Shown here in pieces: positions 13,773-24,387 of a DNA stretch of 64,000 bases. The stretch is from positions 26,042,001 through 26,106,000 of the forward strand of contig OU612065.1 of NCBI GenBank assembly GCA_914767715.1. The letters run 5' to 3'. The DNA is from Membranipora membranacea. Its lineage: Eukaryota > Bryozoa > Gymnolaemata > Cheilostomatida > Membraniporidae. The notes under the pieces were generated by a model. The model did not search any database. It was not told the DNA's origin and worked only from the letters and a program-made list of their open reading frames with translations. Both the position numbers and the translations under genes were made by a program. The stretch's first letter is position 1; each line of letters opens with the position of its first letter.

Positions 13773-15218
13773 TTCTTTGCTTCCATTTTAGCAATACTCA
13801 ACGCCTAATACAGCAGTGTAAAGGCGGACTGAAGACAAAGAAGTGACTGAATTCACCTTAATCTCTACTGCATTTACTTCAATTATGGTGCCTAAAATTC
13901 TTCTATATTATATTTAGGCTTTGAATTAACCTAATTAGCAAATAACATAAAGTAACCTCGAATGATAAAAAAAAGCCATAATTATCTATAATATGTATCC
14001 CCATTTTTGCCATTAGTTACGCTTGTGTTTGCAGGATATAAGGATTGAAACAGTATTTTTGTCGAACATTTTGCCATTTTTTTCAGAATTTATATTGATC
14101 TGAGTATTTCAATTAATTTAGAAAAGGTTTTCGTGTGGTTGAGATATGGGTGCGGAGTGTCATAGTTTGGATTATTTTTAGAAGAGATAAATATTTTAGC
14201 AGTCCATTCTGCTAAACTCATGTAAAAGCTATTTGCTGTGATAACTTAGATGTTAATAGTCTTCATACAAGTATATATTGTGGAGTATTATTCAATTGAC
14301 AGGAAGTAGAAATGTGTATTTTAATGAATCCATTTGATTTCAATTAACAATGCTTATTATTTATGAGAAGCTCACACTTACTATTTCTACTTACTCCTTT
14401 ATTACTACTAAAGTGTCTTATGCACCAATTATAGCATTTTTCTATACAAAGCTTTTTTACAAATAAAGATTTGGATAATTCATGGCCGATTCAACGATAG
14501 CATGATTGACTAGCTTGTGGATGTCGCATCCAGGAACACTCTTATTAAACTCCGTCTGTGCCTTCCACAAAAAACTTTTAATTCACCGTTGATGCTTGCA
14601 CACTGATTCATATAAGGTTGTTTTTGCGGGTTTATTTTAAAAGATACAAAATTTAAAGAATATGCGAGCTGACAACTTTCTGAAGTTCTGAAGTTTATTT
14701 GAATTTTATCACAGCAGCCATTTCAAAATTATATTCCACATGTAACATTGTGACAATCAAGGTTCATCCATTCATATTGATTATCACTCCCTTTGTAAAA
14801 AGCTTGATGAAGATACATTAGGTTAAATCGCTGTCTCAACTCTCAACAAGTAAATAGAAGCCAAATTACTGCTGTCTGTCTAGACTTTTTTCTGCTTGGG
14901 TAGTAAATTTATTTGATACAAAAGTTTTCAAAAAATATTTTTCCCTGTAACACCTTTTCATATCAACGCAAAGATAATGAGTTCCGATTACATAGAAGAA
15001 AAGATGAAACCATAGACTCAATAATAAGTCTATGTATGATAATCATTACGATATTCATGTGTAGGAGCTCTTATTTTGAACATTTATTGACAAAAGTATT
15101 CATCATTAAAAGGATGTTCTTCCAAATGTGACAGAGCAAGCAGAAAAATTAAAATGAATAAAAGAAGAAAAATGGAAGTCCTAGACCATTCGGCTGTATA
15201 CTTTGTTTTCCGTCTATA

Positions 15219-15224
15219 TTTATT
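15219..15224 (-). terminator. Poly(A) signal of the NHL-like membrane gene
   Basis: AATAAA on the minus strand, about 170 nt beyond the stop codon of the membrane-protein gene. The intervening 3' UTR would be made almost wholly of a foldback element (15279-15400). Confidence 0.45.
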
Positions 15225-15278
15225 TGTAATTTAGTGAGAACTCAAAGTTGGCTCTCCGGATGTTTTTATGTCAAATCT

Positions 15279-15400
15279 AGTCTAGATCGAGTTTGGTCCA
15301 TTTGCCTTCATTCGGAGTTGCTTCTCCTCCACTGCAGCGCATTGGAAAGAGCAAGAACTAGTATGTAGGCAAACTGGATCAAACTTGTTCTCTATCTAGA
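15279..15400. mobile_element. Foldback MITE, family A, copy 1
   Basis: Arms start CTAGAT and continue with GTTTGGTCCATTTGCC on the left and, inverted, AGTTTGATCCAGTTTGCC on the right. The right end overlaps the stop codon of the NHL-like membrane gene. Confidence 0.75.
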
Positions 15401-18400
15401 CTACAACCTCACATATATCAAAGTCAACTTCGACGGTCTTGCTATGAGCACTTTGATCGTAGTTATCATCGCATGTTTGTGAGTTACCTCTCCTGCATTT
15501 AGTATGGATCAGCGTTGCAGCTATGGCAATGATGAGTACCAGTATGAGAGGTCCCGCTATCAATATAGTACCTTCTGATGACACTACAACATAAACATAA
15601 TGCAACTTGTCAAATCTGGGCCACTTTTAAAACACCTGATAATCTGACAGGGGTTGAACCTAGATCAAGTTTGATCCAATATGCCTGCATTCCAGTTGCT
15701 CCCCGTCCACTAGTCATGACCCAGCGTCATCAGTGGCTGGGGAGCATCGCCAAACGCAGGCAAATGGACCAAGCTTGGTCCAGGTTGAACCTGGTGACAT
15801 CTGGGTTTTAGTTTTGAGATAGACAATACATCAACATTGTCAAGTTCCCTTTCCTACCAATAAATTTTTATATTGTAAATCGCAAGTGTCTGCTAGCAGT
15901 TTCTCGGTTTGTAAAATTCAAACTCAAATGCCAGATCTGTTTTTGTTTGACTTTCTATCTTTTCCAATGCTTCATATTGAGGATTTCCCGCTGTACGGAC
16001 GGCCAGCCTCCTGGGCTGCTTTTCACAGCTACACTATTGGTTAAATTGGTGATACCTTCACATTGATGTCCATAGAAAAGCATGCCAAGTTTACTGTCAC
16101 GACTGCATTCTGTTCCAGCAGAGTCATTTTTTACATTGCTACCCACTTCATGATCCTTTTGTATAGATCGACCTACGATGATTAGAAAAAAAAAGAGATC
16201 TCAAATACAATTTTACTCCATATTTAATATTAAATCTATAAATTTAAGTTCCATTGTAACATTTTTTGTAACCGTTAAACTCTTCTTCTGGCGACTTTTT
16301 AGGCTGAAAAAAGGGCCAGAGAGTGATGATTTTCGCAGAGGGCTTCGTTAGCCTTGTCACGCGGCTACTGTTTTTGGGCTATATCTTTCCCATTCCAGCT
16401 GCATATCACTCCGCCTCATATAGGTCTGGGAAAAATCACATACCTTCAAGTTCAATGGAGGACATGTATAACGATGCTTCAGTTCCAACAACAACTGTCC
16501 ACGTGTCGTCGTTTGCTTTTTCGACTAGAAGTGATAAAGCCTGACGCATGCCACAATACGGTATTTCTTCCTCAAAGATAAGCCTTTCTGAGTATGTAGA
16601 GGTCTTGCATAGAGTTTGCATGGTACCCTCATCCAAATCGATGACTCTTAGACTATATAGCATGTGGTCTACGAATGCAAAAACGTTTTGATATCCTTCA
16701 ACAGCTACTAAACGTCCAGGTTGTGATACTATGGCTGAACTAAGATCACCATCACTATGTTTACGTTTTTTGGTTGGAAACCTGGAGCCTGGGTGGACAA
16801 TGAATTCCATTGATCTGTTGCTGTTGACTTGGAAAATTCCCTGACCTGTGGTTACTAACAAAGAATCGAGGAAGATCCACGTTACATATTCTGGTTTGTA
16901 ACAAGTCTCATCTCCCGTAGCTGAGTGATGACAGGTACAGATGTGCTCCAGCGTAGAGTTTAGTAAATCTACTAGTGTGATTGTAAATCTGAAAGGCAGA
17001 GTAACATAAAATCTTGTAACTCCACCGGTTGGACTCACCAAATTACCTTCAGTTATATCTGAAAAGTAATGAGAGGATATTGCTACGAGGAGGTCAGACG
17101 ATCTTCTTATTTCAGAATTTTATATATAATATTATATTATATATGATATAATTACACTGTCATTATATTATAGTGTTACATTATGTTATTATATATTATA
17201 TTATCTTATATCATATGTCTCATATTTTACCATTTTACCTAGAGCAAGGAGTAACAGGGGACTTCGCTATTACTCCTTGCCTAGAGGATATTGGAGACAG
17301 GAGATATATAGATCTGAAGGTGCTTTAAGCTGGAACAATCAACTTTGAAAGCTCCCCCATTGGGACTCGAACCCACAACTCCTGCAGCTATAATCGCCTG
17401 GCAATGAATAGCAAGCGCGACTAACCAAATGAGCCATCCCACCATGGTGAGATGTGCAAGATGACGCAAGATTATCTTACCTCGAGGATATGGAAATTTA
17501 TGATTTCCGATAGGCGTGTGTCCCAACATTGAAACATAGTTCCAATCTACGCAATATGTGGTGAGAGTTTGCATGTATCCAGTCAATCTATCGGCCACAA
17601 GGATACAACTGCTGTATGTGACTGTCATGTACAGTAAGGCCTTTTCCTTAGTAGAGTTGGATCTCAACTGTCGACTGCGAACTGTCGACTGCATAATACC
17701 TCCAAACATTTTAGGAGTTTTTAGAAAAATAGTTGTTTCTGTAAATCTTATCTCGGGTAGTTCTGTGAAATCAGAGAAGATGTTACTCAATGACCTACTC
17801 ACAGCGATTCACAGCGATTCACAGCGATTCATAGTTGTTTTTTTTTCAAATCAAATTTACAATGCGGCTATTTTGGCCTGTTTCCTATGCTTTCGACTCT
17901 GAGTCATTGGGACCAACATCTACAATTTTGAGAAATAACTACAATTTGAGCTTTCTTTGGATGTGAACCGTTATCATGGACAAAATATGACAGTTGTTTA
18001 TAATTACCATCGAACTTCTGCATCTCCACAATAACAAAGGTGGCCTCAGCTTCTGGTGATACTGTAACAACGCTGTCATGCAGAAGAGCCAATATGTTCC
18101 CATCAATCATTTGATCTTTCTGCAAATCTGTTACTTGAGCGTCCCAACTGATGTCGGCTGCGCGCTCATCAATATTTGGTGGAAAATACAGAAACTCTGT
18201 GAAGTTTGATTTCAACTTCAATAACTTGGGTTTCTCCGGTCTGCAGAACATTAGATTTAATATTGGCAAATTTTCACTGATTGCAAGACATTTTACCCTA
18301 GCTCTGGGCAGGCTAATTTTACGTTTTTGTGATTCATCGTTCAGTCTAGCTTATTTTCAGAGGTGAACCAAACACATGCATTTTTTACAGCCAACCTAAG

Positions 18401-18588
18401 AATAGATGAGTTTTTTGGTCTGCTCCTTACGATAATCAAAGCAGCATATGCAATTCAACAAAAATGTATCTGAGAATACACAAACTTTCGACTTACTTGA
18501 AGGTAGAGGTATCCACACCTTGAACAGTTGCCCAACCCAGAAGTCCACCTAATACGCACAAGTTAGAAACACTTCCAACACAAGTCAT
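15396..18588 (-). CDS. Putative type I membrane protein with NHL-like propeller ectodomain
   Basis: Function unknown. Six exons (minus strand): 18588-18497, 18240-18008, 17762-17481, 17058-16444, 16172-16056, 15583-15396, joining in frame to 508 aa. The start ATG is preceded in frame by a TAA five codons upstream. Residues 1-24 look like a signal peptide (hydrophobic VLGGLLGWATV). Residues 25 to about 445 are extracellular by inference, with NFT, NST and NRS glycosylation sites and scattered Cys. Lines such as LRVIDLDEGTMQTLC and CILVADRLTGYMQTL resemble NHL-repeat strands of a beta-propeller, a structural guess rather than a family match. Exon 6 gives a clear membrane helix (about 452-474, ILIAGPLILVLIIAIAATLI), then Cys/Arg-rich KCRRG and a short acidic tail ending EVVV. 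The end of exon 2 (G|gtaatt) and of exon 5 (G|gtatca) were chosen because they keep frame; other donors are possible. Confidence 0.65.
15658..15795. mobile_element. Foldback MITE, family A, copy 2
   Basis: Left arm CTAGATCAAGTTTGATCC, then GCCTGCATTC and TTGCTCCCC; right arm is the diverged inverse (GGGGAGCATCG, GCAGGCAAATGGACC). It lies in intron 5 of the NHL-like membrane gene. Confidence 0.75.
17245..17280. repeat. Hairpin, CAAGGAGTAAC family
   Basis: Left arm GCAAGGAGTAACAG, right arm ATTACTCCTTGC, with a 10-12-nt loop, in intron 3 of the NHL-like membrane gene. Confidence 0.8.
17345..17450 (-). mobile_element. tRNA-derived SINE head
   Basis: On the minus strand a tRNA-like RNA polymerase III promoter is visible: an A box TGGCTCATTTGGTTAG and, about 55 bp on, a perfect B box GGTTCGAGTCC. 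The cloverleaf is too degenerate for a working tRNA, so a SINE head is the best reading. It sits in intron 3 of the NHL-like membrane gene, in the same orientation as that gene. Confidence 0.65.
17801..17831 (+). repeat. 10-bp tandem repeat x3
   Basis: Three exact copies of ACAGCGATTC just outside the exon 3 acceptor of the NHL-like membrane gene, within its intron 2. Confidence 0.85.
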
Positions 18589-21495
18589 CCTTCCGATCTC
18601 TTACTTTTATCCTTTTTGTTCTCTTTGGAAAAATTTGCTTTTTCAAAGTTTACACACACAATCCACTGAACACCATTACTCAAGGAGCAAACCACATATG
18701 TCTGTCCAAGGCCGAAAAGCTAGTGCTTAACACTGTTTAATATGACGCACATACGCACTTTATGTTCACTGCAATAATCGCTGTCCACGCCCCATACCCT
18801 TGACTATGACAAACACGCCACTAAGTTCATTTGCCAAAAAGCAGGTAAGCACACCATCGATAATAATTTTCATCGATCACACCTAGAGTTTGGCCAACTG
18901 ATAATTCTCAAGTTTTAGCAGTGTGACCGTATTTTCTCCATCATTACTTGAAATTTTACATAAATGATCATTTCATGACCGTACATCAGGATGGTAAGGA
19001 CACACAATTCCTTTTTTTATTCTCCCTAATTATATAACAATATACGAATGGTGTGAGGTTGAATATATTTTATATGTTAGAATCATAATGATATACAGTT
19101 CAGAGTTGTTTGGTTAGTAAAACATAAGTTGTGTTATAGTAGGGGACTTAGTACCCTGACAGTTATGGTGAACAAATAACCACCGCGCTAAGATTCAAAT
19201 ATAGTTCAGTGGTATTTTACCACTTCGGAAGTTGACTGAAGTCTGTTGTTACAAAGTTCAAACCATACACAAAAACCTACCACTTCTACCAAAACCTATG
19301 CATATGTTTATGGTCATAACAAGGTGATATTTTAGAAAATCCGGCTCGTCTATAATTGTTCTTTTCGTCCCAGTCCTGCACTTGAAGTGCAGTATAATGC
19401 TTGCGGGATTTTTTGTCTGATTTTGAAAAACAGCCTCATCAAATGAAAGTTATGCCAATAAATAAAAAAACAACTCACAATTCATATCAACCAATACCTA
19501 AAAAGGGGAGTAAATAATGATTCAGCTTTGAATTTGGGCTTTAGAAATATCTTATACTTGACATAACTATTGCCAGGAAAGAAAAAACCGAAGGAAAAAA
19601 AGACAATCATCATTATAGAGGGTTTGCATCAGATTAAAGGTTTGTGCCTTTTTTGCATAACATCTTTCCTGAACATAATAACATTATAAAATTTTATGGT
19701 AATTATATTTAATATACAATGACGTAAATAAATCGTAATATAGATAAACTTTTTGGGCATTTGTTTCTTTCATAACATGCTTCGAATCATTTGATTCACA
19801 TAATATGAGTATCAATAACCGCTCGCTGAGATGCCAATGTCAGTATTTTATCTCCCACTACCGCCCATGAAGTTGTATACTAATGGTAGTTCTCACCTTT
19901 GAATGACCAAAGGGAGTACCTCTGAAAAACGCAACCACATTGGTGTCCTCATTTGTAAAATAAACTGAATTTGGTATTCAATTATACACTTCTTCACTAA
20001 AATCGCACCGGCTTCAAAGCCTAGAAATAATGATAAACAAGATTTATAGTGCTTTGATAAAAGACTTTTAAATTGTTCAAGCTGAGCGCTTGCGTAAGTT
20101 TGTGTTAGTAATGAGTTAATTGTAGTAATTAATTTGTGTGTCATGATTGGTTGTTGTTGCTAGATTGCAAAAAAATTGGTTTTTCTCTACAAAAAGATTT
20201 TGAACTCTCACATCTCCATCTCCCAGTGTGACCGTTTTTCACTAATATTATGTACATTGAAAATGGCAATTAATCTAGCAATTAATCTAGTATAGGTATG
20301 ATTTTGAAATTCGACAGCATTTACTTGAATGTACTTGAGGCGATAAGAAGGCCAGGAGAAAGGTGTTAGCAGCCAACAGACCGACCAGTCACAGCCTGCA
20401 TGTTAAGCAATGCATTATCAAGTTATGTTCATGATTAAATGTTGCTGATTTAAATACCTCAAAAAAGCAAAAATCAGATCTGCAAAGAAAATTTGTTGGC
20501 AAAAAGATTTGTGGTAACCAAGCATAGTGCTGATTTTTGCAATGATTAGGGAGCTGCCCAAAGTCAGGGAAGCTTTGGGAAATTACTTTTACACGTTGAA
20601 TCTGATAAGTGGAGCATGCTTGTCTACTATGTCAATTGTCAGAGGTAATTTGTCGCATAGGTAGTCATTATAAAAGAGGACCTTGGACCCTGCTATAGTA
20701 AATTATTACATAGACACGCTTTGTTTGAAAGTTTCTGTTTTATATTAGGAGTAATGATATTTGATTAGTTGTCTCTTTTCTAAGTATGAGAGGACAGCTT
20801 TTTATAACTCTAGTTAATAATTTCAATAATGGTCAAGAGTTGTCTCCTCTTCATTAATAGAGTTTTCCTAATTGACCAATGAATATACTCTATACATAAC
20901 TTGTGATTTTAACTTATTCCACTTACATTATTTTATAGATAAAAACAAGAATTCCAAAAACAAAGTTTTGATCCCTGAACATATAGTAATAGTAAGTGAT
21001 CTCAATAGTCCAATTCTCTGGTTTGGATTCACTTTGTGGCTATTTATATATGTGAGCAATGAGAATGGAAGTCTTTGACAAACCCTCTTCCATCCTCCCT
21101 GGCATGAGTAATGATTTCATTTTCAATCCAACTAACACTATTCATTCATTCATTTCTTTCGATTCATTGGCATTTTACTTTGAACAATTCATTGTCCTCA
21201 ATAATAATTCTGAAATGAACAGGACACGGTAGGCATAGGCATCTGGAGGTACAAACATGTATACTTTGCCAATGTCCATGATCAATTAACCCCCCCCCCC
21301 AACAAACAAGCTTGTTTGGGGGAGGGTGGTGGTGCTGGGTCATTGAAGATATTGAATATAGGCAAAGTTCCCATCCATATGTTGTCTCAAAACCAAAGAG
21401 TTTGGAAAATCAAATTTGGGTTGTCCAAAATTGTCTTTGAGTGTCCTTATTGATCATATCTCATCTCTTTTAAAGGAAACTGTTTTACCCTGGCC
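18589..21495. other. Intergenic, divergent NHL-like gene and UIM gene
   Basis: Must contain the promoters of both genes. A C-run followed by AACAAACAAGCTTGTTTGGG (21283-21330) can fold into a hairpin. An 83-codon minus-strand frame at 20144-19893 has no supporting splice sites or homology. Nothing else stands out. Confidence 0.5.
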
Positions 21496-23396
21496 ATGGG
21501 TCCCAAGATAAAAGCAGAAGCAGGCCGTGTGAAGAAACGTAAACTCAAGCTTAAGGATCATCATCCAGCCACTGCTCAACAAGGATGCGGAACAGAGAGT
21601 GATGAAATGGCACAAAAAAGACCCAGACGAGTAAATATTACATTTTTAGCAGCTTTCTTAATGGTACTAGGGGAGTGGCTAATATTCTGTGCACTCTACT
21701 TTAGCTTAGGTACATTCATTCGGATCATTTTCGCCTGGAATTCCGTTGAACCATGAAAACCAGAGCTAACCAATCGTATTCATGGAGTTACTTCGGTAAT
21801 ACACCTGCAATTACAATGAAGTCACAAAAAAAGATGATTAAAGATTTTGTGTTGTTGCCGAAAATCATGGATGTCATCAATTAATATAATATTCTGAATA
21901 TAGGAGCTGAAGCCACCCACATTGACGTTTGACCCTGCTAAAGATGAAGAAGCAGCACAGTTGGAAAAAGCTATACAGCTTTCTTTGGCAGCCCAGAAAG
22001 TGGAAAAGGTTTGTAGCCAACTCCCTTGCTCTTTCTTGCCTTTCTGCCTCACTTGGTTGATCGGAATACCGTCTAGGACCCGCTTTTGGTGCAATGTAGT
22101 TAATTTTAGACCTTAACATATTTTTGTGGTCGAAGTATATATTGGGCCCGGTGTCTTCTTTGCTGTTCTTGTGCACCGGTAAGCACCAACCTGCCACCAA
22201 AATAAGAAAACCTCTGTAATGGCAAGTCACATATATACAAACAGCTTTGCTAGGGTCCGCAGCTATTTAAGAACACCTCAGTATTATGAAACTATATTGT
22301 GCGTATTTAATGATCAATCTTTTTTTGTTTTAATTTATGAAAAACAGAAGAAGAAGGATAAAGACAAAAAACCTGCTAAGCTTCCCAAAATTAAAGCACC
22401 GCTCAAAAACACTGAGATCAAGAAACCTAAAAGCAAACTTGGAAATTCCAAACCAGAAGTCACTGCTTCAACCAATAATGGTGACTCTAAAAATAATAAA
22501 GTTATGGTCAAGAAAATTAAACAACCCCTCAAGTCTAAACCTTCCAAGCTCAAAAACACAGATACAGGACGCAAGCAAACTGGTGCTAATCCAAAGTGAG
22601 TAGTCTATCAAAAGCATGCAATGCTTGTACCAAGGAGCAAAAGAGACTGTTACACCTTTTTTGAACTATCTGCTGCCACTCAGGGAATTTTGTGCTCTTT
22701 GAATTCTGGATAGCTCAAAGATAACTAATTGAGAATTGTTGCATAGCGGGCAAATAATTTGCACATCGTCAAAGTCACAGTATGAGATTTACACTCTAAA
22801 GTGTGACGTCAATATTTTAACTAGTGAGAAGGTAACTACGTCACGGTTTCAGCTAGATAATTAATTTTATACCCCGATTTTTACGTTCAGATTGTGCAAC
22901 TTGTTTGCCCATTAGGTGACAACGCTGAGATTGCAGCCTCATTTTGAAAGTTTTTAGCTATACATGTTTCAATAATCACACATTTGCCTGAGCAGACTTG
23001 GTTCACGCAAATTGTACGCATAGGTTGAAACATGGGACACAGGAATCTTATAGTCATTCCACATTTTTAAACAGTGTGATATGTCAGTCTGTGATCCTAA
23101 TACTAATATTTAAATTCCTTCACCAACTACGCTTACACTATTATAATTGTTCACGTTTTGCCAGGCAATCCCCAAAGAAGCATACCAAACCTAGCAATAA
23201 TCGATCTCCTCAAACTGTCAAAGAAGAAATACCGAGTACATCAAGTTTCATCAAATACGTTCTTCAAAAAGGTGCCAGAAACAGAGATCTTGAACTAGTC
23301 AAAACGTTTGAGCGAAGTGAGTCCACACAAGATGAGAGCACAACAACAAATACAGCAACTGAGTCTGAATCGGACTGGGAGCCAGTCAGTATTTAG
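21496..23396 (+). CDS. Uncharacterised Lys-rich protein with ubiquitin-interacting motif
   Basis: I do not recognise an orthologue. Four exons, 21496-21630, 21904-22008, 22348-22595 and 23165-23396, join in frame to 239 aa. The start has a strong context (GCCATGG). Residues 1-45 are basic with KKRKLKLK, nuclear-signal-like. Residues 59-77 match a ubiquitin-interacting motif: acidic DEE, then AAQLEKAIQLSLAAQK with the signature Ala68 and Ser72. Residues 80-180 are a Lys/Pro/Ser-rich disordered stretch with many KxPK-like segments. A short possibly helical block follows (FIKYVLQKG...LELVKTFE). The C-terminus is ESESDWEPVSI, an acidic W-x-x-V motif that fits an LC3-interacting region by pattern only. 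UIMs bind ubiquitin; a nuclear or chromatin role fits the charge but is inference. The gene converges with FMNL, whose stop is 992 bp away. Confidence 0.75.
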
Positions 23397-24387
23397 TATT
23401 TGTGCATCTTCTACGCAATTTCGATCCGCTCCAACAAACTGCCAGAAGTGTTACGCTGCCAAGTTATGAACTTTTTTATATTATGTCTCTCCAACGAATC
23501 TCATAGTTGAATTTTTATTAAAGAAAACAGTTTGTAAATGTTTCATATTAGGTTGTTTTTTATTTTATATCTTTGAATGCATCAATGTTCTTTGTTCGTA
23601 GTTAGTTGCGTTCATTCTTTTTTATTTCGTTGCTAAAGTCAATCACAGAGATAGGTACATAGTGTACATGTTTTATATATAATACATAGCCAGCAATACA
23701 ATAATTTTACATAGAATACAGGAAGAAGAAAAACCACGAAAACTGGCTGTTTTAAATACTGACTGCATCAATCAAGTTGTGGATCTGTCTGCGACTCTGC
23801 ATAGAGATAAAAAGATACTTTCATATATGGCTAATTAATTGGTGTGATGGTTGAGACTAAGGAATAATGTCTATAAATATCAGTACTAACTCAAGTCAGA
23901 AATCGACTGTTTGACAACATGTAAACTGGTTTCTGATTGGTGGAGAACATTACCAATTGTTGACAGTGTTTCCTTTTGCTCATACGGCATTAATATCAAG
24001 TCAAATCAATTCGGTTACCAGATTTAAAATTTTCCATAGTTCCATAGTTCCATAGAACCATAAGCATAATAACAATGTTTAAAAGGGATACAATATTTAT
24101 GTATATGATGTAGCGGTGAACATAGTACAAAAATAAAAACTGCATCAATTAATAATTACCATGGAGATAGAACAATTATACATTGGAGGCTAACAGTAAT
24201 AATAACAGGACAGTAATCATGAAGAATGGCGGTAGAGAGCGGATGAGAATCACAGAGTAACTATCCGAAAATGTGGCTAATTGTCGAGGTAGATAATAAT
24301 AATCTACTAAAAGATAGGTCAAATATAAAACAAACTGAGTGTATCTTCTCATCGATCCTATGAAGATACAGGGAAGAGTGACGCCAT
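23397..24387. other. Convergent 3' ends of the UIM gene and FMNL
   Basis: Contains the UIM-gene ATTAAA at 23517 and FMNL-strand AATAAA at 23626-23621. The FMNL 3' UTR would be about 770 nt. No other gene is visible. Confidence 0.5.
23517..23522 (+). terminator. Poly(A) signal (ATTAAA) of the UIM gene
   Basis: ATTAAA lies 121 nt after the stop codon. The converging FMNL gene has a minus-strand AATAAA at 23621-23626, so the two transcripts should end within about 100 bp of each other. Confidence 0.5.

Larger units (their letters stand above)
13336..15395. other. Intergenic, plakin to NHL-like gene (convergent)
   Basis: Holds the two 3' UTRs and poly(A) signals and the start of a family A MITE at 15279. 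A 72-codon open frame at 14913-15131 lacks splice or homology support. Otherwise AT-rich with nothing recognisable. Confidence 0.6.

Noticed and set aside
17345-17450. A functional tRNA gene
   Set aside because: The promoter boxes fit, but the acceptor stem and anticodon arm do not pair properly, so a SINE head is more likely.
19893-20144. Minus-strand 83-codon frame as a gene
   Set aside because: No homology, no frame-compatible splice partners and no promoter or poly(A) context.
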